Positions 15,896-23,362 of a stretch of DNA of 30,683 nt are shown here, piece after piece (position 1 is the first letter of the stretch; every line of letters starts with the position of its first letter). Location: positions 1 through 30,683 of the forward strand of contig CALEZT010000260.1 in the NCBI GenBank assembly GCA_937927975.1, read 5' to 3'. A program made the translations under genes and the position numbers. A model generated the notes under the pieces. That model did no database searches. It saw only the letters and a program-made list of their open reading frames with translations, and was not told where the DNA came from. Origin of the DNA: an uncultured Phycisphaerales bacterium. Its GTDB lineage: Bacteria > Planctomycetota > Phycisphaerae > Sedimentisphaerales > Anaerobacaceae.

Positions 15896-16070
15896 AAATC
15901 CGAAATTCGAATTTCGAAATCCGAAACAAATCCAAAACTCAAAACCCAAATGATCGAAACTACTCCGTGCGAACGCATACGTCCGGTCCTCCAGATCGTA
16001 CTGTTTTGGATTTTGAGTTTCGGTCATTTGAATTTGTTTCGGATTTCGGATTTCGATATTCGGATTTCGG
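15896..16070. repeat. Intercistronic inverted-repeat element, leuA-leuC gap
   Basis: Long A/T-rich arms are present: ATCCGAAATTCGAATTTCG, GAAATCCGAAACAAAT and CAAAACTC on the left; ATTTTGAGTTTCGG, CATTTGAATTTGTTTC and GGATTTCGATATTC on the right. They are approximate reverse complements, separated by a GC-richer spacer (about 15960-15998). The element contrasts sharply with the GC-rich genes around it and would form a large hairpin in the leu mRNA. Confidence 0.75.
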
Positions 16071-16088
16071 CCCTGACTGTCCTAGAGT

Positions 16089-17642
16089 CTATAACTGAAC
16101 TTTCACCTGCGGCTGGTCTGTCGCCTTCTGCGCCGCCACCATCCGGTTGACCGCGTCCACGTACGCCTTGGCGCTGGCTTCGATGATGTCCGTCGAGACG
16201 CCGCGACCGATGAAGGTCCGGCCGTTCTCGCTGATGCGGACGGTCGCCTCGCCCAGAGCCTCGGTGCCCGCGGTGATCGCGCGGATCGAATACTCCGCCA
16301 GCTTGGGCCGCAGTTCCATCGCCTGGCGGATCGCCTCGTACGCCGCGTCGACCGGCCCGTCGCCGAACGCGACCGCGATCTTCGTTTCGCCTTTGACGCC
16401 GATCTTTACGCTGGCGGTCGGGAGCGTCCCGGTTCCCGAGGCGACATGCAGATAATCGAGCGTGTACGTCTGCTCGATCACGCGTATCTCGGCGTTGACG
16501 ATCGCCGCGACGTCCTCGTCGAAGACTTCCTTCTTCTTGTCCGCGATCTCGATGAACCGCTGGTACGCCTGCTCGAGTTCGTCCTTGCTGAGCTTGTAGC
16601 CGAGCTGCTTGCAGCGGTCGGCGAAGCCCGCGCGACCCGTGTGGCGTCCGAGCACCATGCGCGAGCCGCCCAGGCCGATCGTCTCGGGCGTCATGATCTC
16701 GTACGTCGAACGCTCCTTGAGGATGCCGTCCACGTGGATGCCCGACTCGTGGGCGAAGGCGTTGGCGCCGACGATCGCCTTGTTGGGCTGGATCACGAAA
16801 CCCGTGAGCTGAGAGACGAGCTGGCTGGTGCGATAGATCTCCTTCGTGTTGATGTTCGTGGACAGCCCGTCGCCGAAGGAATCCTGGCGGGTCCGGATCG
16901 CCATGACGACCTCTTCCATCGCGGCGTTGCCCGCCCGCTCGCCCAGTCCGTTGATGGTGCATTCGACCTGCCGGGCGCCGTTGCGAACGCCGGCCAGGGA
17001 GTTGGCGACCGCCACACCCAGATCGTTGTGGCAATGGGTGCTGATGACGCACTTGTCGATGCCTTTGACGTCGCTCTTGAGCCTGGCGATGATCTGGCCA
17101 TATTCGTAGGGCAAGACGTAGCCGACGGTGTCCGGGATGTTGAGCGTCGTGGCGCCGGCCTCGATCACCGCCGCGAGGACCTCGATGAGGAATGGGATCT
17201 CACTCCGGCAGGCGTCCTCCGGCGAGAACTCGATGTCGTCCGTGAAGTTCTTGCAGCACTTGATCGCCTCGACCGCCATCTTGAGGACCTGGTCGGGCTC
17301 TTTCTTGAGCTTGTGCTTCATGTGAATCGGCGACGTCGCGATGAACGTGTGGATTCGCTTCTTCTTGGCCGGGGCCAGGGCCTTGCCCGCCGCCTCGATG
17401 TCGTTGGCGTTGGCGCGGGCCAGGCCGGCGATCGTCGGGCCTTTGACCTGCTCGGCCACGAGCCTGGTCGCCTCGAACTGGGCGGGCGAGGAAACGGGGA
17501 ATCCCGCCTCGATGATGTCGACCCCGAGCACCGCCAGTTGCCGGGCGATCTCGAGCTTCTGCGGAATCGACATGGCCGCCCCGGGCGACTGCTCGCCGTC
17601 GCGGAGCGTCGTATCGAAGATCAATACTTTCTCACCAGACAT
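16089..17642 (-). CDS. leuA: 2-isopropylmalate synthase
   Basis: A 517-residue first enzyme of leucine synthesis that condenses acetyl-CoA with 2-oxoisovalerate. The TIM-barrel half has [12 protein letters not shown], the metal-binding STHCHNDLG and HESGIHVDG. The C-terminal part (about 380-517) is the LeuA dimer/allosteric domain, where leucine normally feeds back ([19 protein letters not shown]). ATG 17642 ([10 protein letters not shown]) is preferred, with GGAG 8 nt upstream, over the longer frame from 17678. It is the first structural gene of the operon and lies about 120 nt after the stop of a Leu-rich leader peptide, so it is probably attenuated by leucine supply. Homocitrate or citramalate synthase is less likely because leuB, leuC and leuD are adjacent. 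Confidence 0.92.
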   Translation of the reverse strand: MSGEKVLIFDTTLRDGEQSPGAAMSIPQKLEIARQLAVLGVDIIEAGFPVSSPAQFEATRLVAEQVKGPTIAGLARANANDIEAAGKALAPAKKKRIHTFIATSPIHMKHKLKKEPDQVLKMAVEAIKCCKNFTDDIEFSPEDACRSEIPFLIEVLAAVIEAGATTLNIPDTVGYVLPYEYGQIIARLKSDVKGIDKCVISTHCHNDLGVAVANSLAGVRNGARQVECTINGLGERAGNAAMEEVVMAIRTRQDSFGDGLSTNINTKEIYRTSQLVSQLTGFVIQPNKAIVGANAFAHESGIHVDGILKERSTYEIMTPETIGLGGSRMVLGRHTGRAGFADRCKQLGYKLSKDELEQAYQRFIEIADKKKEVFDEDVAAIVNAEIRVIEQTYTLDYLHVASGTGTLPTASVKIGVKGETKIAVAFGDGPVDAAYEAIRQAMELRPKLAEYSIRAITAGTEALGEATVRISENGRTFIGRGVSTDIIEASAKAYVDAVNRMVAAQKATDQPQVKVQL

Positions 17643-17761
17643 TGTTGGCTCTCCAAACAAGATTTCGTAGCGGGCCATTATGCCGCAAGTGGGGCCGAAA
17701 CGCTACCGTTTTGCGTAACTACAGGAACTTGAATGAGTTGTGGTGATTCGGTTCTTTGCGC

Positions 17762-17839
17762 CTAGCGGCGCAGCAGCAGGGCCAGCCGGCCGATCAGGCC
17801 GTGGATGGGAAGGAGATGGATTGTGCTTGCCGTATCCAT
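17762..17839 (-). CDS. Candidate leucine leader peptide upstream of leuA
   Basis: A 25-codon frame from ATG 17839 to TAG 17762-17764 encodes MDTASTIHLLPIHGLIGR followed by LALLLRR. Seven of 25 residues are Leu, three of them consecutive CTG codons four to six codons before the stop. A GCGCC-GCTA-GGCGC stem spans the stop codon, and a further stem (GAAC.GAAT...ATTC..GTTC) follows before leuA. There is no Shine-Dalgarno, but the predicted promoter puts the transcript start only a few bases upstream, so it may be leaderless. This layout matches ribosome-mediated attenuation leaders of leu operons. I see no classic U-run terminator, so the mechanism downstream is uncertain. Confidence 0.6.
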   Translation of the reverse strand: MDTASTIHLLPIHGLIGRLALLLRR

Positions 17840-17849
17840 AGTTGTCACA

Positions 17850-17877
17850 AGTATACCTATCGGTCAGACGAATGCAA
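17850..17877 (-). promoter_or_regulatory. Candidate leu operon promoter
   Basis: On the minus strand TTGCAT (17877-17872), a 16-nt spacer and TATACT (17855-17850, 5 of 6 to consensus) predict a start near 17843, four nucleotides before the leader ATG at 17839. The -35 is weak. Confidence 0.5.
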
Positions 17878-17897
17878 GACTTTTCCGGAAAAAAGTC
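17878..17897. promoter_or_regulatory. Palindrome abutting the leu promoter -35 box
   Basis: GACTTTT (17878-17884) pairs with AAAAGTC (17891-17897) around a CCGGAA centre, directly upstream of the -35. It could be an operator for an activator or the end of the upstream gene's transcript; neither is proven. Confidence 0.35.
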
Positions 17898-17937
17898 CGT
17901 GACAGGCATCAGGGACGATCCGCGCGAGGGAGGGACT

Positions 17938-17989
17938 TGTCGTCCTGAACGCAGCGCAACGAAGTGACGAGCCTGTCCTGAGCGAAGCG
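17938..17989. repeat. Partial copies of the GTCCTGA(A/G)CG dispersed repeat
   Basis: GTCCTGAACGCAGCGCAACG and GTCCTGAGCGAAGCG occur in tandem in the gap after the 622-residue gene. They resemble one arm of the element at 10819-10918. Confidence 0.45.
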
Positions 17990-17999
17990 CCCGACCCGG

Positions 18000-19868
18000 T
18001 CAGTAGGCGGCCTTCCACGGGTTTTCCCGGCCGATCTTGGCTGCGGCGCCGACCTGCTGCTGCCTGGTCGTCAGCGGTCTTATCGGGATCGTCAGGGACA
18101 ACGGCGATTCGCTGCGTCGCTGGAGACTCCACGATTCCCGCGGCGACTCGATCCCGGCGGCCACCGCGTCGAGCGCGACGCTGGAGTAGACGGAAGGCGC
18201 CACGAACCTCGAGATCGCGCCCGTCGGGGCCATCGAGAGCGTGAAGACGATCGCGGCCTGCTCGATCTTGCGAAAATCGAACGAACGCCCCGAGCCGCGA
18301 TAGAGGACGACATCGACCCAGGCCTGGTTCGATTCGCGTCCGGCCTCCAGGCTCGCGGTCAGGCCGTCGAATTTCACTGCGTGCAAAGCGAAGACGCCTG
18401 CGACGGGGCCCGAAGCGAAATAGACGGGTTCCTCCAGGTCCAGCCGCTCGGAGAGGGTCAGGCCGGTCACCGCGCCTTCGAACTGCAGCCGCAATCGCAG
18501 GTCGCGGGCACGGATCGTGCCGTTGGCGATCTTGTCCAGCGAGATGTGCGTGTCGCCCCGGTCGGTGGCGAACAGCACCGCGCCGAGCACGTCGCCCTTG
18601 TCCTGGACCGTCATCAGGCTCGCGGAGGCGTAGTCGTGGCCGTCGTGCAGCATGCGGACCCGCACGCTGATCGGTCCGCCCGTGTCTTTCCAGTACCCGA
18701 CGAGGGGACGACGCTGGTTCCAGAAGTCGCCCAGATTGACGCTGCCCAGGGTGAAGTTCGGATGCAGGTACGTCCTGCCGACGATGTCGTGCTCGCCCGA
18801 GGAGTTGGTGACGAAGCTCTCGACCGCCACATGCTCGGCGCCTGAAGATCGGAAGCCCACGATCAGATCGTCGGGACATCGAATGCCCAGACGGTGCGCG
18901 TCGAGGCTTTCCCAGGCCTCCGTTTCAGGCATCAATCGGATGGAATCGCCCAGGCCTCGCTGGAGGAAGGCCAGGGTCGCCCGCGACAGCAGGGTCGAAT
19001 AGCTCCGGCTGTGCGGGCCCGCCCACTGCACGCTCGACGGATGGAACCGTCGGGCGACGTGGCTCCAGGCGAAGTTGTTCAGCCAGTCGAGCAGCTCCCG
19101 CGATGGCTCGTCGCGGACGTGCTTGAGCATCCGCGAGATCTCCTCGATGGCCACAGGGGTGTACGTCGGGCTGTTGTACTCGGTGAACGAGCCCTTCTGG
19201 CGGGTATAATCGTAGAAGCGTTGCAGACGCCCTCTGCCGTAGTCGAACAGGTCGCGCGCGTCCAGCCGCTCGCCCGCCACCAGCGTGACATACGTGCCCA
19301 TCAGGGCGATGTTCGTGTAGCCAGGACCCACGTCCCGCCGACGGATCGAACGGGCCGCGTGGAGGATCGAGGCGCGGACGCTCGGTCGCAGGTCCTCCGA
19401 CAGACGGTCCATGTGATCGATTGCGACCTGCAGGAGCTGCACGCCGCAGAAGTCCGCCCAGTTCCAGTCCGGCGGCGACATCTTGTCCAGCGGCTCTTCG
19501 AGGAACCACGGCCAGATCCCGTACGTCGGACTGTTGGGGTCCTGGTCCTGCAGGGCGATCACGCGGGTCAGGATCGCCTCGGCCCGCTCCAGGCGGTCGG
19601 CCTGGCCGCTGTCCAGCAGCGCCACCGCGTACTTGTGCGAGTCGCGGGTGCGGTGGACGGTTCCACCGGTCAGGGTCGTGTGGTAACCGGGCGAGGAGAA
19701 TTCGCCCGCAAGCATCCGCTGAGCGGGGTCGTACTGAGCATCCAAGCGGGCCAGGGCCCGCAGAAACGCCTGCCGACGGCCCTCGCTGGAAAACAGATCG
19801 GCCGCCAGGCACGGGCCGCAAAGCATCATCGCCGCCAGGAAGATCAGGGAGATTCGCAGATTGCGCAT
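18000..19868 (-). CDS. Exported 622-residue protein, possible alpha-toroid carbohydrate-active enzyme
   Basis: A signal peptide (MRNLRISLIFLAAMMLCG, cleavage after LAA near residue 23) is preceded by AAAGGAG, which sets the start at 19868. The N-terminal two-thirds is helical with aromatic and acidic loops (TYGIWPWFLEEP, PPDWNWADFCGVQLL, FTEYNSPTYTPVAIEEI), the look of an (alpha/alpha) toroid. The C-terminal part (about 330-620) seems beta-rich. This two-part layout recalls heparinase II/III-like lyases and related glycosidases. I do not recognise a catalytic signature, so the enzyme class is a guess. The nearby sulfatases make a role in sulfated-polysaccharide use conceivable. It is on the leu strand but upstream of that promoter, so it is separately expressed. 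Confidence 0.7.
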   Translation of the reverse strand: MRNLRISLIFLAAMMLCGPCLAADLFSSEGRRQAFLRALARLDAQYDPAQRMLAGEFSSPGYHTTLTGGTVHRTRDSHKYAVALLDSGQADRLERAEAILTRVIALQDQDPNSPTYGIWPWFLEEPLDKMSPPDWNWADFCGVQLLQVAIDHMDRLSEDLRPSVRASILHAARSIRRRDVGPGYTNIALMGTYVTLVAGERLDARDLFDYGRGRLQRFYDYTRQKGSFTEYNSPTYTPVAIEEISRMLKHVRDEPSRELLDWLNNFAWSHVARRFHPSSVQWAGPHSRSYSTLLSRATLAFLQRGLGDSIRLMPETEAWESLDAHRLGIRCPDDLIVGFRSSGAEHVAVESFVTNSSGEHDIVGRTYLHPNFTLGSVNLGDFWNQRRPLVGYWKDTGGPISVRVRMLHDGHDYASASLMTVQDKGDVLGAVLFATDRGDTHISLDKIANGTIRARDLRLRLQFEGAVTGLTLSERLDLEEPVYFASGPVAGVFALHAVKFDGLTASLEAGRESNQAWVDVVLYRGSGRSFDFRKIEQAAIVFTLSMAPTGAISRFVAPSVYSSVALDAVAAGIESPRESWSLQRRSESPLSLTIPIRPLTTRQQQVGAAAKIGRENPWKAAY

Positions 19869-19967
19869 GGTCCAGATTGCTCCTTTCGTCGTGTGCCCAC
19901 CCTTGGTGGGAGCCCCCATGATACGCCCGATCCCCCGCCAAGTCCATACGCGTCGCACACACCACGT

Positions 19968-20000
19968 GCGCCACATTTGGAACCTTGGCACATGTGGCGC
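19968..20000. repeat. 9-bp inverted repeat upstream of the 622-residue gene
   Basis: GCGCCACAT (19968-19976) and ATGTGGCGC (19992-20000) are perfect complements with a 15-nt loop, 100 nt upstream of ATG 19868. It could be an operator or a 5' UTR hairpin of that gene. Confidence 0.4.
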
Positions 20001-20313
20001 GATAGGGGCGCTGGAACCTGCTCGCGAGATCTTGGATAGGCCGAGTTCCCTGACGGCCCCAGGCCCAGGGGGTGCGCCCTCTGTTCATGGTGGGGAGACC
20101 GGCCGGGGGTGGTTCTCGCAGGGGTTAGCTGTGCATGGACGACCCGTCTGCAAGAACACGTAGTCATACGGATGGTATTGTTTGGGCGGGCAAGGGTATA
20201 ATGGAGCCATGGCCGGCGGCGGGGAGCGGGGTCTCCCTGCTCCCGTACTGCCGTTGGCTGTCTTCACGCCGAGCCGCTGTTCACGCCAGGCTCGTAGATC
20301 GGGAGGTGAGAAG
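20001..20313. other. Gene-free stretch
   Basis: No convincing gene is visible. A perfect TATAAT (20197-20202, preceded by GGG) could be a -10 box for the rightward genes, but no -35 stands out at the proper spacing. Confidence 0.35.
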
Positions 20314-20604
20314 ATGCACGCCGCACGCGGATTCCGGGGGATGCTCGCAGAGTGCCCATCGGGTCTGGACAGATCGCCTCGATTCACGGCTCGCGAGGAT
20401 GCTCCTCTGAACTGCACAAAAGATCTTCGGAATTCCAAGAATTCCTGGTCAATCCCACGCGCGAATCTCGCATTGTATTGTAGAAGGCCACGGGGCAGGC
20501 GGTCTGCGCCTGCCCAAGGCTGTTGTCGGAGTCTATCTATGCTGCCCAGCGGGTTCAGAGGTGTTGATGGGTTCATTCGCCATCTTGGAGGACTTGGACC
20601 ATGA
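20314..20604 (+). CDS. Small hypothetical open frame, doubtful
   Basis: A 96-residue frame whose ATG 20314 is preceded by a strong site (GGGAGGTGA at 20301-20309). Its TGA overlaps the ATG at 20601. The product is rich in Arg, Gly, Ser, Pro and Cys, with no hydrophobic core and no recognisable motif, so it may be non-coding or a decayed gene. Confidence 0.25.
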   Translation: MHAARGFRGMLAECPSGLDRSPRFTAREDAPLNCTKDLRNSKNSWSIPRANLALYCRRPRGRRSAPAQGCCRSLSMLPSGFRGVDGFIRHLGGLGP

Positions 20605-20681
20605 GAACTGTACTTGTGACCTTGAAAAGCATCGCCGTCAGATGTGGCTTCCTGGAACTCATTGAAAGGCAGGGTGTTTCC

Positions 20682-20909
20682 ATGAACCGACCATGCATCA
20701 CGCGAAGAGGACTCGTTCTGCTGCTGGTTGTTTCCACATTATGCCCGGTGCTCTACGCCGATTTCCGACTGGAGCAGCGAGTCATCGTACAGGGTGGAAT
20801 CGAGATGCCAATGTCCATCTATGCGGCTGACCTGGACGGCGATGGCGACCTGGACATCCTCTCGGCTTCTTCGGGCGACGACAAGATCGCCTGGTACGAG
20901 AACGAGTGA
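20682..20909 (+). pseudogene. Truncated exported VCBS/FG-GAP repeat protein
   Basis: A signal peptide (MNRPCITRRGLVLLLVVSTL, then CPVLYA) is followed by one VCBS/FG-GAP unit with the Ca-binding loop DLDGDGDLDI and the conserved ending KIAWYENE. A TGA then stops it at 75 residues, whereas such proteins normally carry many repeats. What follows belongs to a different protein in another frame, so this is a 5' gene fragment. The frame extends upstream to ATG 20601, but the signal peptide favours 20682. Confidence 0.7.
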
Positions 20910-20994
20910 ACGACTGGCAGGATTCGACAGCATCTGGTGGATCAACGAAGGCAAGGACTATCCGCATTTGTGGTGGGAAACCGTAGAGCAATGA
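20910..20994 (+). pseudogene. Orphan 3' end of a GLUG-type secreted protein
   Basis: In the frame ending TGA 20992-20994 it reads FDSIWWINEGKDYPHLWWE, the end I know from planctomycete GLUG-motif secreted proteins. It joins directly to the broken VCBS gene. The same DNA recurs at 21663-21696 inside the FGE-domain gene (34 nt, one mismatch). Confidence 0.65.
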
Positions 20995-20999
20995 AAGGG

Positions 21000-21440
21000 A
21001 ACCGCAGATGAACGCGGATGAACGCCGATGGGATCAGAACGAAATGGGCCGGTTGACGGAGAAGACGATCGGGTGCGCTTTCACCGTCAGCAACACCCTG
21101 GGATGCGGATTCCTGGAAAAGGTGTATGAAAACGCGTTGGCGCATGAACTCCGCAAGGTCGGCCTTAAGGCCGAGCAGCAGCATGGGATCACGGTCCACT
21201 ACGATGGGGTCGCCGTGGGCGAATATGCGGCCGACCTTCTGGTCGAAGGAGTCCTTCTTCTCGAACTCAAGGCGGTGAAGGACCTGGACGACATCCACCT
21301 GGCACAATGCTTGAACTACTTGAAAGCGACGAAACTCCCTCTGTGCCTGCTGGTCAATTTCGGCAAACCCAAGCTCGAAGTCCGGCGCATCGCCAACAAC
21401 TTCGGATTCTATCAGCGTTTATCCGCGTTCATCTGTGGTT
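21000..21440 (+). mobile_element. Possible GxxExxY cassette bounded by 30-nt inverted repeats
   Basis: The left arm 21000-21029 (AACCGCAGATGAACGCGG...) and the reverse complement of the right arm 21411-21440 (AACCACAGATGAACGCGG...) match at 27 of 30 positions. The GxxExxY core gene lies exactly between them, and both protein ends are encoded by the arms. No transposase or target duplication is visible. Mobility is an inference. Confidence 0.5.
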
Positions 21441-21541
21441 TCATGAATGACAGTTGTTTGACTCGGCGTTTCCATCGAACGGGAGGTATATTATGGTTGC
21501 TCCAAGCAGAATCCAGGCGTGTGCCGTCGTCGCTTTCCTGA
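21008..21541 (+). CDS. GxxExxY protein (PD-(D/E)xK nuclease-like fold)
   Basis: A 177-residue protein whose core matches the GxxExxY family: CGFLEKVYENAL holds the defining G-x-x-E-x-x-Y. AADLLVEGVLLLELKAV gives the Asp...Glu-x-Lys pattern of PD-(D/E)xK nucleases, and QCLNYLK...LPLCLLVNFG is also typical. The family's biological role is not established; nuclease activity is predicted from fold only. AAAGGGA precedes ATG 21008; MGRLTEK at 21044 is an alternative. The family core ends near residue 135. The remaining 40 residues read through the right inverted repeat and into the start of the next gene, so they are probably non-native. Confidence 0.75.
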   Translation: MNADERRWDQNEMGRLTEKTIGCAFTVSNTLGCGFLEKVYENALAHELRKVGLKAEQQHGITVHYDGVAVGEYAADLLVEGVLLLELKAVKDLDDIHLAQCLNYLKATKLPLCLLVNFGKPKLEVRRIANNFGFYQRLSAFICGFMNDSCLTRRFHRTGGILWLLQAESRRVPSSLS

Positions 21542-22380
21542 CCGTCGTTTCCACCGCCAGCGCCAAATACAGCGGCGGGACGGGCGAGCCGAACGACCCG
21601 TACCAGATCGCCACGGCCGCCGATCTGATCGCCCTCGGCGAGACGGTCAACGGGACCGAAGACATCTGGTGGATCAACGAAGGGAAGGACTATCCGAAGC
21701 TCAGTTGGGAAGGGCCTGCGGGCGTGGTTCTTGTTGACATCCCGGCCGGAACGTTTGAGATGGGGGACCACGACATCGCCGGATATAGAGACGACCAGAA
21801 GCCTGTGCACACGGTCGCGCTGGACGCCTTCCAGGTGAGCCGGTGCGAGATCACGAATGCCCAGTACGCCGAGTACCTCAACAGGGCGATTGCCGACGGC
21901 TTGATCCAGGTTGCCTGTGGAGTCGTGTATGCATCTGTGGACACCGACCTGGCCCAGCCGTATTGCGATGTCTATGCTTCCAGCTCGTATAGCCAGATCG
22001 AGTACTGCGAGGGGTACTTCACGGTGCGCAGCCGGGATGGCACGACAATGTCCGACCACCCGGTCGCCAGGGTGAGCTGGTACGGCGCCGCCGCGTTCTG
22101 CGACTACTACGGATACCACCTGCCCACGGAGGCCCAGTGGGAATACGCCGCTCGTGGGGGATACCACGACCCCTACTGCCGCTACCCCTGGGGCAACAAC
22201 GACATCGATTGCAGCAAGGCGAACTGCAAGCCCGACGGGGGCTTCTGCAATCCGCTGGGCCTGACGAGCTGGCCCTTCACGGTTCCTGTGGGTTACCACG
22301 GTCCGCAGGGGGCCTACGGCCTGTGCTTGCCGACAGGCAGTACAGCGAGGATCTTGATCGCCTCGCGATGGACCGGGTAG
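21493..22380 (+). pseudogene. Chimaeric, truncated FGE (sulfatase-modifying factor) domain protein
   Basis: ATG 21493 follows GGGAGG. The product has a signal peptide (ending STASA), then the start of a GLUG-type protein (YSGGTGEPNDPYQIATAADL) that jumps straight to its last module (IWWINEGKDYPKLSWE). An FGE-sulfatase domain follows (IPAGTFEMGD, VSRCEITNAQYAEYL, HPVARVSWYGAAAFCDYYG, LPTEAQWEYAARGG). The domain breaks after GPQGAYGL: the expected DMAGNVWEWC and the C-terminal third, which in true FGE hold the active-site Cys residues, are missing. The last 16 residues are out of register. It is probably inactive and cannot activate the sulfatases of this window. Confidence 0.75.
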
Positions 22381-22399
22381 TTCGTTCGCTCCCTCTTCC

Positions 22400-22428
22400 T
22401 TGACTACGGCCAGCCAAATGGGTACAAT
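22400..22428 (+). promoter_or_regulatory. Strong sigma70-type promoter for the PEP-CTERM gene
   Basis: TTGACT (22400-22405), exactly 17 nt, then TACAAT (22423-22428): each hexamer matches consensus at five of six. The predicted start near 22435 leaves about 220 nt of 5' untranslated RNA before ATG 22659, including a GGCAG-TGAAG-CTGCC hairpin. Confidence 0.65.
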
Positions 22429-22658
22429 AACGACTGACTTTCGATAAACTGCTGGCATCCCTGGACACGTTGCCTGCACACAATTTCCTCAACGGACGAG
22501 ACCCAATCGACACACCGCCCAGCGGGCAGTGAAGCTGCCGGGAGACGCTTCGTCGTGTGGCGATGACAGACGCAGGGAAGCGATACGCGTTTGTGAATCC
22601 GCTCGGGCTGTCCGAGTGTGAACGGTTTGGACAATCAGTTCAATCAAAGGAGCGTGTC

Positions 22659-23234
22659 ATGAAGAAACTAGCGGCAGTAAGCATCGTTCTGCTCCTTGCA
22701 GGGGCAAGTTCAGCAGGAATCGGCGGAGGAGATGTGAGCGGGCCCGACAGCGGGTTCGCCATCAACATGTCGCTCCAGAACGACATGACTTCGGGTTCGG
22801 ACATTTCCAGCGTGGCCATCGACGGCAGCACCGCATCCGCCTATACAATCATCTGGGACGATATCTGGAACATCGTGGGCCCGGCAGGCGCGAGCGTGAC
22901 GCCCAGCGGCCTTGACACTTCCTTGCTTACGCTGACGTTCGGCGACGCTCCGGATGGATTCAATCCCGGCGAAGGCATGACGTTCAGCCTTGATCCGGAC
23001 AAGGTGGGCGACCCGTCTTTCGGCGCCGTCGTGTCAGACTTGATCGGCGTCGAGTTGCTTTTCAGCTTCAGGGACGCGTCTATATGGCGAGGGGTTTTCG
23101 TGGACAATCCGGCCCAGGGAGCCGGCCTGATGATGGTGGAAGCAAGGCCGACCATCCCGGCGCCCGCGGCGGTGCTCCTCGGCACCCTCGGGACGGGTCT
23201 GGTGACCTGGCTTCGCAGACGCAGAACGCTGTAA
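22659..23234 (+). CDS. PEP-CTERM-type exported protein
   Basis: A 191-residue protein with a signal peptide (MKKLAAVSIVLLLAGASSAG) and a C-terminal sorting tag: IPAPAAVLLG, a hydrophobic stretch, then RRRR. This is the planctomycete variant of PEP-CTERM, in which the classic VPEP is replaced by IPAP. Such tags are processed by an exosortase, after which the protein is delivered to the outer surface or matrix. No exosortase gene lies in this window. The middle (about 25-160) is Asp/Gly/Ser-rich, beta-type, with no known domain. ATG 22659 has AAAGGAG 6 nt upstream. It has its own strong promoter and is monocistronic. Confidence 0.82.
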   Translation: MKKLAAVSIVLLLAGASSAGIGGGDVSGPDSGFAINMSLQNDMTSGSDISSVAIDGSTASAYTIIWDDIWNIVGPAGASVTPSGLDTSLLTLTFGDAPDGFNPGEGMTFSLDPDKVGDPSFGAVVSDLIGVELLFSFRDASIWRGVFVDNPAQGAGLMMVEARPTIPAPAAVLLGTLGTGLVTWLRRRRTL

Positions 23235-23326
23235 ATCGCTCATAATCGCGACGAAGGAAGACCGAAATATCGTCTGTCGCTATGCGATGATGTCTCGAAG
23301 TCTATGCTGTCGGTTCAGATCCTGGG

Positions 23327-23332
23327 TATAAT
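23327..23332 (+). promoter_or_regulatory. -10 box upstream of the PocR/AraC regulator
   Basis: A perfect TATAAT preceded by GGG lies 30 nt before ATG 23363. No clear -35 is present, so an activator or alternative recognition may be needed. Confidence 0.4.
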
Positions 23333-23362
23333 GGCACGATCTTGCTATGGTCGGAGTGCCCA

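Noticed and set aside
17643..17761. T-box or riboswitch in the leuA leader
   Set aside because: No T-box-type conserved sequence or known riboswitch core was visible; the leader peptide explains the region better.
20197..20202. TATAAT as a full promoter for a gene at 20.2-20.6 kb
   Set aside because: No -35 at 16-18 nt and no convincing gene downstream; kept only as a remark.
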